64,000 nt of DNA from Struthio camelus (GCF_040807025.1 NC_090968.1:6995906-7059905), one strand, 5' to 3'. Shown: positions 24,789-37,744, counted from the first letter of the stretch. The notes: generated by a model not told the origin, from the letters alone. Numbers and translations: made by a program.

Positions 24789-26107
24789 TTTATTTCACGC
24801 AGAGGGAAGGGGAAACAAAACAGAGCAAACAGGGCGGTCGCCCTGCTGCATTTACAGCCAGAGACATCACCAACAGCAAGAGCAAGGCACACGCACGCCA
24901 CCCCAAACCCGCATAACGCTCCCAGTGCAACGGGGCGTGCAAGGAGCCGGCCTGGGGCAGGAGGGCCCCGCGCCCCCCCTTCGCCCGAGGCGCCGCTGCA
25001 GGCTCCTGCGGCAGCCCCAGCCCGGGGGCTCTGCGCAGCGGGGCAGGACTGGGAGCAGAGATCCGCTTGCAGGGGCCCCTCCATCCCTTCACCGCGGGAC
25101 CATCCACAGCCCTGGCGCCAGCTCTGTTGCACCCAGCGTTAACGCTTCTCCCTGCACGGATCGGGGGCCCAGGCGAGCTCTGTGCCAGGCACGAGGAGCA
25201 CTCGGCATCCTCTCCCGGAGCTGGGAACGGCTGCGGAGCACCGGGGAGCCCATCGTGCCCAGAAAGGCAGAGCCCTTGGAGCAGAGCATCCAGCCCCGCA
25301 CCCCAAGGCTGGAGGCTGCCCGCGCCACCCCCAGCTGGACCGGACCGGCGGAGAGCTTCAGGACGTTCGCCAGGCTTTTCCCATGCAGGCATCAGCTCTC
25401 CAGCTCCGGAGGGGCTGCAGAGCCCGGGGCTCCCGGCTTGAGCGGCGGGCACTCCCACCGAGCACAGCACGCAGCAGCAGGGGCTGTTCCGTCCCCGGGC
25501 TCGCGTTGCACCGGGGAGTCCCACGCCACCGCCAGCCCAGCACCATCCTCCGTCCCCCTCCGGCACCCGGGCTGCAGGGAGGGACGCAGCCCGCGGGGTG
25601 CGAACCTCAGCGCCGCGTGCGGGTCTCGCTGCTGCCGCTCCCGGTTGTGCCGGGCTGGGGAGAGGAGCTCAAGGCGCCCGCCCTCGTGAGAGGGCTCTGT
25701 CACGTCCCTGCGAGAGAGGGAGAGCCGCGGGCAGTGTGCGGAGAGGGGCACCCCGGACAGAAGCGCTCTGCAGCTGAAAAGCGCCAGTCCAGAAAGCCTG
25801 CAGCTACAAGCGTCTGTGAGCAAACGCTGCAGCCCAAGCCCAGGCTTGGGGCGCTCCGGGGGGGAACCGCCCCCCCAGGCTGCAGCTGGGCCGGGCCGCA
25901 CCAGCTGAGCTCGCACCCGTGCCGGGGCAGGCTTGCGCACCCAGAGCTGGGCACGTGCCCGTGTGCCCGGCCAGAGCACGGGCACTGCTCCTGCCGGGAA
26001 AGGCCAGACTGGCTCGGAGCCGGACAGGGCTCGTCCCTGCAGCTCAGCTTGCCCAGGTGGGTGAGGAGGAAGATGCACTTACCTTCTTCCCTTCTCTCTT
26101 CTCTCAG
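24789..26107 (-). other. Probable ADRB3 3' UTR with AATAAA at its end
   Basis: From the ADRB3 stop at 26108 the minus strand runs 1.3 kb to a canonical AATAAA (24794-24789). This would give a GC-rich 3' UTR. Open frames within it show no family resemblance. The limits are inferred from the signal only. Confidence 0.4.
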
Positions 26108-28395
26108 TCATATTGAAGGACCTACTGGCATCTCTTTGCCGGTGAACCTCAAACAGGAGAGGACAGGGTATTGAGAGCCTGGATCTTCTCCATGATTTAC
26201 TTGCCCACTTTCATAGGATGGATTAACCCATCCTTGAAGCCCGCTCCTGCAGGCAACTCCCTCCGTCATGTTTTCCCACACATCTCTGGACAGTGACTGT
26301 GCCTCCTCGTGTGAGCAGTAACCTCTCCTGACTTCAGCTTGCAGAAGTGGTTTCTGCCCAAGGGAAACCAATTAAAATCCACAGCAACCAAAACTTTTCA
26401 CATTTTGTAATAGTAATAAATTTGGGGAAAAAAATCCTGTGATTTGCATGAGGAGGTGTGGAGGTGCATGAGGGCTGGCACAGAGCACCCTGCCAGGCCG
26501 GCTTGAGGGTCTGCGCCTGTCTGTCCCCAGGCCCCTGCTCCGGCAGGGCTGCCCAGCTGCGAGGAAATGTCCCCCTGGTCAGCAGAGAGAGATCGCAACA
26601 GTGAGCGGAGGGAAACTATATGAAGTGGTGTGCCTAATTTAGTCTATCAGAGGACAAAACGACATACAAAGCCCTAGATCCTGGCAAAGGGTTATTGAAG
26701 GGGTCTCCTTAGCACTGAGAAGCAGCCAGGGACTCTTCCCCCCCCACATTTCTGCAGAGGACTCCCCCCCCCCAGTTTTAATCCTTTAAATGCAGGAAGC
26801 AGGAGGGGGCAGGAGAAGGAATGAAAACCCAGGATTTGGGAAGTATTCGCGTTTGTCTGGTTCTCTTCCTCCTATTGCTAGCCATTTCTTTTTTTGACGA
26901 TAACCAACCTCACTCGACTGAGCAGCAGCACCGAGTGCATCAGCTTCACAGCCCAGCGGAGGGGGCAGCGCTTTAGAGAAACCTGGAGGCAGAGGTTTCT
27001 CTGCCCACTCCCAGCACCCCAGAGCCCCATCTGCCCTCCAGCCCTGCGTTGCAGCCCCAGACCGCGGCCCTGCCAGTGCCAGGGATCCCCGGCTGCCAGC
27101 CCCCGCGCCAAGCCTGGTACCTACTCGTCTAGCTGCGAACACAGCGTGGTCTGGGTGCCCAGCAGCCGGGACTCGCCCAGGGGCCGGTGGCCGCCGCCGC
27201 AGGAGAGGCTGGTCTCCTCCGCCCGGCTGCTGCAGCGGCTGCTGCAGCTGCCCTGCACCTCGCTGTCCTCCCCGGGTGCTGCTGCTGCCGCCTTGCTGTC
27301 CTCTGCGGGGCCCCCACCAGGGCTGAAGGCGCACGGGCAGCGCTGCGGGTCCTGTGAGACAGCGTGGAGCCGGCGGTCGGCACGGCGGGGGCAGCAGAGC
27401 AGCTTGCGAAAGGCGTTCCTGAAGTCCGGGCTGCGGCAGTAGATGATGGGGTTGAAGGCTGAGTTCACATAGCCCAGCCAGTTGAGGAAGAGGAAGAGCT
27501 GATCTGGGACCAGCGGCCGGCAGAAGACCTTGATGATGTTGGCCACAAAGAAGGGCAGCCAGCAGAGCGTGAAGGTGCCCATGATGATGCCCAAAGTCTT
27601 GAGCGCCTTGTGCTCCTTGATAGCCAGCAGACGGGACGGCCGCCGCCGCCGGGTGCCCCTGGACCCTGGGCTGAGGGGCTCTTGCAGGAACCTCACCTTG
27701 TCCTTGCCAATGCGCTGGACATGCTGCGTGGCCACAGCGAAGACACGGGCGTAGACAAAGATCATGACGAGCAGGGGCACGTAGAAGGAGATGGTGGAGG
27801 AGATGATGGCATAGGTCACGTTGGTGACAAAGTCACAGCAGCGCGGATCATCGTAGCAGCGCACCGCCTGCTCATCTGCACCGTCCCGCCACCAGTGGTT
27901 CATGATGGGCAGGAAGGAGATGAAGGCAGAGATGGCCCACACCAGGCACACCACCGCCCGCGCTCTGCCCTTGGTCACCAGCGCCTCATACTGTAGCGGC
28001 GATGTGATGGCAAGGTAGCGATCCACAGCAATAGCGCACAGTGTCTCGATGCTGGCCGTGACACACAGCACATCCAGCGAAGTCCACAGCTCACACACCA
28101 TGGTGCCGTAGGGCCAGTGGCCGCTCAGCAGGATGGTAGCCCCCGGCGGCACCACCAGCAAGCCCATGATGAGGTCAGCGCAGGCCAGCGAGGTGATGAA
28201 CACGTTGGTCATGGTCTGCAGCCGCGGCGTCTTGGCGATGGCCACGATCACCAGCAAGTTCCCGGCCACGATCACCAGCACGGTGAGGCTCAGGGCGGCC
28301 CCCACCGCCCACTGCCGGCTCAGGCTGGTGGCCCCGCTGCAGTTGGGGCCGGCCGTCCCCCAGGCACTGGCATTGCCCGTGGGCAGGGGAGTCAT
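26108..28395 (-). CDS. ADRB3: ADRB3, beta-adrenergic receptor (avian beta-4C type), two coding exons
   Basis: Gs-coupled catecholamine receptor, 436 residues. Exon 28395-27125 starts at ATG (MTPLP...) and covers TM1-TM7 and most of the tail. Exon 26147-26108 adds the last residues. Key sites: N-glycosylation NAS/NCS; TM2 ACAD; TM3 [16 protein letters not shown] with the amine-binding Asp; DRYLAI; ECL2 [12 protein letters not shown]5 serines in [12 protein letters not shown]6 [13 protein letters not shown]; palmitoylation CC. The sequence closely follows the turkey beta-4C receptor as I remember it. The donor GACGA/GTAGGT joins an acceptor TTTGAG/GTTCACC, giving the tail [16 protein letters not shown], which parallels the turkey tail QLDE-FMCTEMPAGSSV. 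Without splicing the protein stops right after QLDE, because the stop codon lies inside the donor. Human ADRB3 also has a short C-terminal exon. It sits upstream of EIF4EBP1 as in human. Confidence 0.95.
26148..27124 (-). other. ADRB3 intron
   Basis: A 977-bp intron from GTAGGT to TTTGAG. It contains poly-C runs on the plus strand near 26738-26775 and no other recognisable element. Confidence 0.75.
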
Positions 28396-29090
28396 CTCCA
28401 CCAGGGTGGCACAAACCTTGCACCCCGCTTCCTTGCCGTGCGCCCTGGCCACGCTCCCCTGTCCCTTGCTGCGTGTCCAACTTCCCTGCTGTGCTCCAGG
28501 GCCGGGCACCCCAGTCCCTTGCTGTGTGCCAGGGCTGGGCACCGGGTCCCTCGCCGTGCGCCCCGGTCCCTCGCCGTGTGCAGGGGCTGTGCACCGGGTC
28601 CCTCGCTGCGCGCGGGGACCGCGCACCCCGCTCCCACGCCCCTCACCGCGCGCCGGGGCTGCCGCGGGCTGCGCTCGGCCGGTGCGAGCGGCGCCGCAGC
28701 CCGGGCCGGCCCTGGGGCGGACTGGCGGGGCTGCCCCAGCCCGCTGCCCTGCGCGGAGGAGGAGCCTTTAACAACGCGGGGCGGCCCCGCTCCGGAGATC
28801 CGTGAGCGGCGAGCGGGCTCCGGGCGGCCCCCAGTCCCTGCCGGGCACCCTCACCCCGGTCCCCCCGCCGCACAGCCCTCGCTCAGCCTGCCCGCGCCCT
28901 CCCTGTGCACCCCGCTTCCTCACCTTGCACCCCAGTCCCTCGCCGTGCACCCCAGCACCCTCAGTGGCGCTGGTCCCTGTCTGCGCACCCTGGTCCCTTG
29001 CTGTGCCCCCGTCCTTCCCTGCACACCCTGGTCCCTCTCTGTGCACCCCTCACCATGCAGCGCAGTCCCCCTCTGTGCACGGGGCACCAT
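28396..29090. repeat. Degenerate GTCCCTCGCCGTGCACCCC array over the ADRB3 5' region
   Basis: Two blocks (about 28430-28640 and 28850-29080) share words such as GTCCCTTGCTGTG, GTCCCTCGCCGTGCACC and CCCTGGTCCCT at spacings of about 20-30 bp. They are separated by a CpG-rich piece (28640-28850) that is the likely core promoter. Transcribed sense (minus), the array is G-rich and would fall in the 5' leader or immediate upstream region of ADRB3. Confidence 0.7.
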
Positions 29091-30008
29091 GCTCAGGCTC
29101 TCCCCCCAGCCCACCAGGCGCCTCTGCTCCGTCCCTTTGGTTTTCCAGCCCTCCCTGTCCAGAGGAAGAGGAGCTACAGAGGCACAGGGCAGGGTCCCCT
29201 TCCTTGGGGGACTGCCTCACCAGCCACCCAGCCAGGGATGCTCCACAGCTGCATCTGTGACAAGAGGAAGAGACCAGGCAGGCTGTCCCCCAGTGGGGAC
29301 ACTGACCCTCCAGCTGCCACTAGCAGAGGGGTGGCCAGGGACAGCCCCACTCCAAAGGCAAACATCCACAGTGTATCACAGGCAATATTTCACTGCTGCA
29401 TTTATTGCCTGGACTCCCCCTGTTCTCCATCAGCCAGGCGGAAAATGGCCAGGTAGAGTCTGCCTCTGCCTCCCTGCTTTGGGGCAGGGCAGCGGTTACC
29501 GGTGTTTTGGAGAACCCCAACCCGCTGCGGCTCAGACCCGACACACTCGCTTCGCCCACGCACGGCGGCCGAGAGCAGAGCCAGACGGCGAGGCGCTGCA
29601 CTGCCCGGCCCTCGCTCCGGAGGGCGAGCGGCCTTGGCCAAAGGGGTGCCCGCAGCTCCGCTCCTCCTGAGGGCCCCTGTTCAGGCTCCAGAGCGGGCAA
29701 TTTTTTCACTATCAGCTATTTATACAAATACTGGAACTTATAAAACAGGCACTTCCCAAATATGGTATTTTGAAGTTTCAGCCAAATGGGGGAATGTTGA
29801 CAAAGAAGAAACAAAAATTACATGTAAAAAAATTATCCAGTTGGCATTTCTTCCCATTCATGAGCTAGCAAAACAGAGCTTGATTTTTACAAGCTTGCTT
29901 TTTACAAGATTGTTTTGGTTTTTCGAAGTCAGATGAGTGCTTGATGCAACCCCCTTCAGCCCCTAGCTCTTTCATTAATTGCTGGCTTGGACTGAGCCTT
30001 GGACTTAC
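29091..30008. other. Unassigned sequence upstream of ADRB3
   Basis: No coding exon recognised. A minus-strand AATAAA lies at 29406-29401 and AT-rich sequence covers 29690-29960. These could mark the 3' end of an unknown minus-strand transcript that includes the exon candidate at 30009-30151. Confidence 0.35.
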
Positions 30009-30151
30009 CATTTACAGTATTGTCCATCGTTGCACTCGAACGATGCACGGCAGAACCAAATGTGCATGAGAAAAGTCGGGGTCTCCGCGAAGCTGCTATC
30101 CACGCAACGCCTGCACAGATTGTCACACGAAGTGGCAGCTGGGGCGTCACT
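30009..30151 (-). other. Candidate 143-bp exon of an unrecognised minus-strand gene
   Basis: The acceptor CTTTATTTTTCAG (ending 30152) and the donor AAATG/GTAAGT (GT at 30008) are both near consensus. Two reading frames are open throughout. One is cysteine-rich, with CDNLCRRC, WFCRAS and ECNDGQYCKW, giving a C-x3-C-x2-C start like a secreted disulfide-rich domain. The other frame has a well-placed ATG near the 3' end (M-D-N-T-V-N before the donor), so the exon could instead hold a start codon. I do not recognise the product. A lncRNA or chance splice-like signals remain possible. Confidence 0.4.
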
Positions 30152-33100
30152 CTGAAAAATAAAGCAGAGGCATTTGTGGGAATGTCTGCAGATAAGACTG
30201 AGGGCACTTGGGCTTAGCAGAGAGACTGGGCATGGCGACAGGAGGCCTGGCTCTATTCTTGGCCCGGCCACGACTCCGCTGGGTGAGCCCAGGCGATTCG
30301 CCTCCTGCCTTCGCCAGCTGCGCAGAGCAGGGCTGCGCTCGGCCACGAGCGACTCCGGCGAGCTGCCGGCAGCGCGTTCTCCCCATTTGGGAGCTTTCAG
30401 CTGGCTTTAAAGAAAATACCCCTTTGGGCCTGTTGGCCAAGTCCCACGCTGGTGGAACGCTGCTCCTCCAAGAGGTACCGCTCCATCGTCCCCAGGTCAA
30501 GGCTTTGCCCGCCTCACCTTCACCAGGGCTCCAGCAGTTTCTAGGAGAAACGGCCTCAGAGTCACTGCAAATCAACCGCAATCGCTTGAACCCTGGCTTC
30601 ATCCACAGCAGCCGTGCGTGGGAGCTGCCGCGTGTCCGGGGAGCACTGGTGGGCCATGCCCGCTCATGACCTGTCCCGCCTGGGGGACGTTCCCACGAGG
30701 CCCCGAGGCAGGATGGATAGGGACGCAGCGGGACAGAGGCGGCCGAGCCAGGCACTCAAAGCACCGCTTTCCAGCACTTAAACAAGATATTTTCCTCTCG
30801 GAAAAGCTGAAGCACAAAGATACAGGTCTCATTCAGAGTGAGCAAGAGCACCCTGAGCCCAATCGCCTCTTCTCCAGGCACGAGCCACCCGCCACAGTGC
30901 TGGGGACCCAGCGGGCATGCACAGGCCCCCTGCTTGGGGAGAGCACGCGTATGCCATGGATGGGAGCAGCCCCTTTGGCTGTTGCTGCAGGATAAACAGC
31001 GGGTGATTATAAATAGCTTTTATAGCGAGCAAGAGTCAGGGTGGGTTAGGGAAATCCCTGCCGGCAGGGCTGGGTGCAGGAAGGAGCAGCGCAGCTCTCC
31101 AGTGGGGCACACGCAGCGCTCCCAGCTGGTGCCCACTGATGTGCGGCCATTGGCTTCCCTGGGGAGGAATGGGAGCAAGAATCCATCTGAGCTGGTCCCA
31201 AACAGCCTCCGAGGGGCATGGGGGTCAACCTGGCCCAGGTGGGAGCAGACCCGTGAGAGAAGGGATCAAGCAAGGGTTTTGTCAGGGCTGGGGTTCCTCC
31301 CTGCAAGGGGTCAAGGACCTCCCCCCCAGCACGAGGTTCCTTGCAGCAACCAGCACAGAGTTGTCCTCTCCTTCCAACAGCCCAGCCTGGCACATCTGGG
31401 AGCTTGTTTTGGGGGACAGTGCTGGTGACAGCCCACCTTGCTCGGTCAGGTCCCCTCCTTCACCAAGGGCTTCCCACAACCAGCATGTTCTTTTAGAATA
31501 AAGGGGAAGATTCCCCCCACCCTGCTCCCTCCCAGCACCCTTGCTGCACCCATGCTTTCCTCCCTGGCAGCTCAGCCTTCACATTTCACTCCTGAGGAAC
31601 TAATTTGGGATCATCCTGAGGTAGCAGGGCACAAGCTCACCTCTTTGCAGTGTTCTCCAGCAGGTACATAGGCTTAGCCCACCCTGCAGCTGCAGCTGGT
31701 TAGGTTCAGGGTCTAACCAGCCTTCCTGCCAGACTCCTCTGCTCCCCCACACAGGGCAAGGGGACCTGGCTGGCCCTGGCAATCCTGAGCCTCAGTCAGG
31801 TGTAAATCACCCGCACCAGATCTTACCTGCACAATGTTTTTAGCACACTGGTACTCCTGCTTAAGTGCATATCAAGTCCCTGCACAGTTTAATCCCTGTC
31901 CCACACTCTTATCCACTGCAAACAGCTGTATGCACACAGCACAACCCTGATTAAGTGTTTAAGGCTCACACATATCGCTCTGGTTCTGTTAATCCGCCTT
32001 ACCAAGTGCATAGGATAAGGCACTGCCCGAGACATGTGAAGCAGATAATCAGCGGCTGCCGTTCAGCAGACAGCTTGTGACAGCAGCTTGGCAGACATGA
32101 GCTCTCACTTCCTCCAAACGATTCACAGGCTGGAAGCATCACTGGAATTCAGAAAGGTGAAAACAGCAGTGACATGGCTGAAGCAGCAGCACTGGTGTCG
32201 CAGGGTTGCCCTGATAGCCAGGGTGGCTCAAGAAGTCATCACAGCTCATGGGGCTGCCCAGGCTGCTCCCACGGCTGGCCCTGGCAGGGACACCGGAGAG
32301 CCTGGGCATGGGGAAGGTCAACGCCTGAAGAGTCAGGTAACGCGCTGGGTTTAGGGTGCTCTGTTGGACAAGCAGCCTCCTTCAGACCTGCAAAACAAGC
32401 TGCAGATGTGGGGCTGACCCTCCCACTGCCCATCACTGGGCCTGGCTGCATCCAAACAGGGGCACGCACCAGCATACCTGTGCTAGATGTGCATGGATAC
32501 AAGGACAGGCCATTTTGGTTTACCCCAGAAAAGTCCAGCCTGGGCAGGCATGCAGGCAAAAGCACACGCCCAGCCCCTCTTCGTACTAAGGGCTCAAAGC
32601 TGGACAGCAGCAAGGAGGATGCGGTGCTGGCTATCAGATCCCTGCCCAAGCTCCCATGACCTGCCAGTTCAGCTATTAAGCACAGTTTTAATCCTCATCT
32701 TCCATTCACAATTGCATCCATGAGCTCAAAGCCAGCTGGGCCCTGAGATCGCAGGCAGGCACCGAGGAGGGGTCAGCAGTTCAGCAGGGAAGAGATGAGA
32801 CCCCAGGGAAGCAACAGGCAAACACCAGCTTGGGCTCCAGCACCGTTAAACGCAGCACATCCAAACTCTGCCAAGGCTGAGCCAGGCTGATGCTGTGCTA
32901 GGATAAAACAAAGGCTTTTTATAGCTGGGAACTCGTGCTCTCTTCCCCTGGCACGCTGCTCACATATTCGCTGTTAAAGAACAAGCAATAGAAATTGGCA
33001 CCCAGCAGGAACCTCAGCAGCCACCAAGAGCTGGCAGCGCCTCTCACTGCCCACAGCCAGGGCATTCCTGCCAGGACCCGACCAGCTGCATCTCCCTGTT

Positions 33101-35370
33101 GCTCTCCCACCAGGACAGGTTTTGGGTTAGCTCTTTTATCTGCATCTACAGGAACGGGAAACTTTTCACTTAGTTGATCAGGAAAGTCTGAAAATGCTCT
33201 TCAGATGCACAGAAGAGCTCAGCACAGCCAGAAGACTGTCTCTGCACGCTGCTCATGCACTGGGGCTTGACGGGGGGTGTTAATTAATGGAAAAGACTTT
33301 AACCCTACTACATGGCTGTAGAGCAACTGATCACCAGCAACTCACCCCACAGCCCCAGGACGTGAAGCTTCAGCAGTCTCCTAAGCACATCACTCTTCCC
33401 AATGGCAGCTAAGGGTAAGAAAGCAAATCTCACTGCAGCAAACAATTACACTGCAACATCTACCAGAGGTTTTGAGGTAGCCTTTCCATCCCCTCATGGG
33501 TACACAGAGCCAGGCAGGCAAGAGTCACTGTTGCACCCAAAGAGATGCAATGCAGCTTTGCACCAATAAGCAACAGTGCTAGCACCACACTGTAGCCAGG
33601 CCAGCGTTGCAAAGCATTGCCCACCTGTGGACTTTGGAGCCAGAGGCACACTGGTACCAGTCCCCAGCACAGGGCAAAGGGCAAGAAGGGCAGAGGCAGC
33701 TGGGGAGGTACAGCTCCGCAGCCCAGAGAGAGCAGCCCAGCCCCAGCACCCTCTGCCATAGAGGCAGCATCCCAAGGGGCTTGTCAGCCCTCCAATGGGG
33801 CCAGGGTCCTGCCCTCCAGCCCTGCCTTAGGGCCAGCATCATGCTCATTCCCCCACTGCAGGGGGAAGAAAAGAGTTTCCAAGACACATGCACACTCTAG
33901 TAAAGCAATAGCATCCTTCCTTCTGGCATGGTTTGCATTTCCCAGCCTAACCAGGGCAACCTGGGTCTCCATTGAAGCTCTGGGACAGGTATGCAGGCTC
34001 CAGGGAGGTGCACACAGGCCAGTCATGCAGCAGGCTCAGCTTCTGCAGGGGACAAGTAGGAGTAACACCACCAATAAACCACCACCTCACAGCATGCAAA
34101 CCCCACCAGCCCCAGCTGCTCACCCCACCACTCCCCCTGTTCAACCTTGTACAAAGGCCCTAAGAAACCTGACCTGGCACCCAGCACCAGCCCTACCCCA
34201 AGCAGGGGGCTGGACCAGGCTCCCCAGAGGTCCCTTCCCCACGCAGCCCTCCGCAGGGTGGCGAGGCACAGCCCCTCTGCACCAAACCTGCCCCAAGCAC
34301 AGCCCCCGCTGGGGCAAGCCACCAGCCCAGGCAGGGCTGCCCACAGTGCCAGCCTGCTGCATGGTGCTGAGCCCAGCCAGCACCAGCCTCCCCCCAAACC
34401 CCACCACAGCCAGGAGACCCCCAGCATGCCTGCTGGCCTTTTTATCCCTCCCGCCCCAATTCCTCAACGTCTCGCAGGTGGGGTGGACCAGGTGACGTGA
34501 GCAGCTCAGGCCCTGCAAATCTCATCACGTCTTTCAGCATTGACTCTCCCCTGCCAGGTTTGTTGGCATAGCTGGCGGGGAGGTGAGATTATCCGGGTTA
34601 AAGCGAAGACCCCGCACATGTTTGTGGGGGTATAAGGGTACATGGGGGAAGGGGCAGGCGCAGGCACTGACGCTGCTGCACGGACACATCCCCGCCAGCG
34701 CCAGGCAGGTTTCGGGATGGCTGGCTCCAGTGGCCGTCGGACAGAGCCTCATCAGCCAGCCGTGCCCTCTGCCAAAGCGAGAGCTGTCTCGGAGCATCAT
34801 TTCGCCCCCAGCGCCCTCGGCCGCTGGGTGCGGCGCGGGCAGGGAGCCGCCGCCGGGTTGCTGGGGCCGGGCATCGGGCCAGCCCCAGTGCCCGGCTTTG
34901 GCAGCCGGTCCTGCTCCTCCTTTAATGTCCGCAGCGGTAATTAGTCTCTGCCCTGGGACTTCAGGAATAGTTTCCATATCGGATTCGCAAATCTTGCTTT
35001 GAAGTTGTTTGGGATTATCTGTCATCATGTTTCCTCGTCAGCACATAAACAGGCTGTGATGAAGCTTTAACCCGCTGGGTACTGCATGTCCCAGGAAGGC
35101 TGGAGGAAGCTGTATATAAACTCTCAGCTCTATATAAACTCTCCTCCCCGTGGTAAATGCGAGCACAGCTATGTCAGCGGGGGCTCCGGCAGAGCGCTGC
35201 AGGAAGAGAAAAAGGCTCTGGGTCAGAACAATAAAAAATAACAAAAATGTGCTGTTTCATTGACTTTTACGCGAGCTGCCGTTTTTAGAGCTCGGCACAC
35301 CCAAGCCCCTCTGTACCCCCAAGCGAAACACGCTGTGTCCCTGCCCTTTGCAGGGCAGCGCCTGTCCCAT
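30152..35370. other. 5.2 kb with no recognised gene
   Basis: Moderate GC content and few CpGs. Many short open frames on both strands, none with recognised protein motifs. Conserved regulatory elements for ADRB3 or EIF4EBP1 could be here but cannot be seen by eye. Confidence 0.4.
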
Positions 35371-36990
35371 CTTCACGGTGGTTTAAGCAGATGATGTTTG
35401 CTTTGCAGCTGAGGGAGCCTAAAACCGACCCCACGGCCAGCGCCTCCCGCGACAGGCACCACGCGCCAACACCGGCTCCCCGGGAGAGCCCTGCCGGTCC
35501 GCGGCCAGCGCGCCAGCTCCGGGGCTGCGATCCGGGGCCAGCGGCAATGCCCGCAGCCTCTGAGCTCCCACGTGTTCAGAAAGGCAAGGGGTGATCTCCG
35601 GCCTCTGTTTTCCAACAGGTCCGGGCCCTTGTCCCGGGCCCGGGGCGCGCGGGGCTGGAGGCGCGGGAGCCGCCGGCAGCGGGGAGCGGCGTCCAGCTGC
35701 AGGGAGCAGCGCGGAGCGCCGGCGGCCGCGGCACCGCTCTCGCTCCGCCGGCCGATCCCGGCGGGCTGCAGTTCTTCCCGAGGCTCCGGCGGCCTGGTGA
35801 GAATCGGGGAAAGGGGCACCGAGATCCTGAAATCTAGCCAGGGCCAAAGGCTGCGCTGCAGCAGCGTCAGGCCCTTCTCCTTCTCCTGCCCGCCGGATCC
35901 CTGCGCAATTACGTTTTCAGATTTTTTTTTTTTTTTTTTTTGGGAAAACCGTTTTCTTCCCCACGCTGCTGCATGGAAAGCCAGCAGCAGCAGCAAGAGA
36001 AACTCCCCTCGTGCAGTTATTCCCCCTTTCTGACATTTTTGAAACACCTCACGGAAGGGTTTCGTTTCCAGCACTTCCCATCTCCCTGTCGGCCTCAGCC
36101 TGGTGTCCGGAGAAGCCGGGACTCCTCGGGCTGCCAGCAGGATCTGCCGCCCGATTCCCATTAGTTCGAAAGGAGATGAGGAAAACGGCGAAAGAATCAC
36201 CTAAGCACCTTATTGCCTGCGAACGGCCACGATCGGGAGGGCGGCCAAAGGGCCGGCAGCCCCGACACAGGCGAGGCGGCGCGATAGCCGCGGACGGCGG
36301 GGAAGCGAGCGGGATGAGAAGCAGCAGCACGAGGGGGAATTTCAAGGCGGTCACCACCGCCCGGGCCGAAGGCACCGGTGGCCTCCGTTCCCGCTGCGGG
36401 GGCTGAGCGGACGCTGCCCGCACCGGCGGGGCCGGCCCGCAGCGGCGGCCGGCGCGCGGCCGTTCTCTTCGTGCTTGCTTGGAAAAACAGCAACAGCAAG
36501 GAGGAGATCAGCGCTTCGCCCGCCTGCCGCGAGCGTGGCGGCTCCCCGGCTCCCACGTCCCCGCCAAGGGCTATTTTTAGCCCACGCGTTCCTTCTGGCT
36601 CCCAGGTTCTTCCCGGAAACGTCCCGCTCGAGCGCAGCAGACGGGGAGCAGGCTGACCGCAGGCGGCCTCCCGGGGCGCTGCCCACCGGGCTGCAGCCCC
36701 CGGCGCGCTGCCCGCCGCCGTCACCGCCGCCGCCGCGCCGAGCGCAGCCGAGCAGCCTGCCGCTTTCGGCGCAGCGCTTCTCACGGCGCGCTCGGAGCGC
36801 AGCCTTTCCACTTACGCAGTAAGCGCTGCAAGCGGTCTCTCTTCCCGCGGCGGCGGCGGCGGCGGCGGCAGCGCGGGTCCCTGGGTGCTGGCAGGGCCGG
36901 GCGAGCTGCAGGGCGGCGCGGGCTCCTCCCGCTGCCCCGCAGCTTCCAGAGGGGCTCGAGCCACGAGCCAGGGCGCCCGCAGAATCGCGG
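35371..36990. promoter_or_regulatory. CpG-rich block without an assigned gene (left)
   Basis: Dense CpG, GC boxes and arginine/alanine-rich open frames on both strands, typical of a CpG island. It contains a 20-T run at 35922-35941. No protein is recognised. It lies 4.5-6 kb upstream of EIF4EBP1 and may drive an unseen transcript. Confidence 0.45.
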
Positions 36991-37019
36991 GTGGTGTTTC
37001 TGGGGAAACGGGGACGGGC

Positions 37020-37475
37020 AGGAGGGAGGGGACCGCGGCCACCGTGCACCGAGCGGACGGCGGCCACCAGCGTGCACCGAGGGGACCGCGGCCACCGTGC
37101 ACCGAGGGGACGACGGCCACCAGCGTGCACCGAGGGGACCGCGGCCGCCGTGCACCGAGGGGACGACGGCCACCAGCGTGCACCGAGGGGACCGCAGCCG
37201 CCGTGCACCGAGGGGACAATGGCCACCACTGTGCATGGAGGGGACTGCAGCCACCGTGCACCAAGGGGACAACGCAGCTGCTGTGCACCGAGGGGCCTGG
37301 GGTCAGCGTGCACCAAGGGGACGACGTGGCTGCTGTGCACCACTGATGCACCACTGGTGCGTGGCTGCGTGACCACTGTGCACCGAGGGGATGACAGCCA
37401 CCGCTGTGCACCGAGGGGACAACAGCCACTGTGCACCGAGGGGCCTGGGGCCACCGGGCCCCGACGGGACGACGG
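37020..37475. repeat. GTGCACCGAGGGGAC minisatellite
   Basis: About 16 tandem units in two lengths, about 25 bp (GTGCACCGAGGGGACCGCGGCCACC) and about 28 bp (the same with GACGACGGCCACCAGC). They become more diverged to the right. The open frames through it on both strands are artefacts. Confidence 0.93.
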
Positions 37476-37744
37476 CGGCTGCGGCGCGCGCCGAGGCGGG
37501 CAGGGCCGGGGCGGCGGGCGCTTCCCGCAGGATGGGGTTGTTTACGGGGCCGCGTTTATCTGCGCAGGCAGCTCCGGGGCGGCGGCGGGACGCGCGTTTG
37601 CCGTTATCTGCGGCAGCCATCGAGGGCGCGTAAACACGGCGGCGGAAGCGCTCGGCGCCCTGCCATCGCCCCGGCCCGGCCGCCCGCAGCTCGGCTTCCC
37701 TGGCAAATCACGCCGTATGGCTGCACGCGTATACACGCAGCTGT

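Noticed and set aside
36351-37454. Minus-strand open frame of 367 residues
   Set aside because: Half is the GTGCACCGAGGGGAC array and the rest is GC-rich composition with no recognisable motif.
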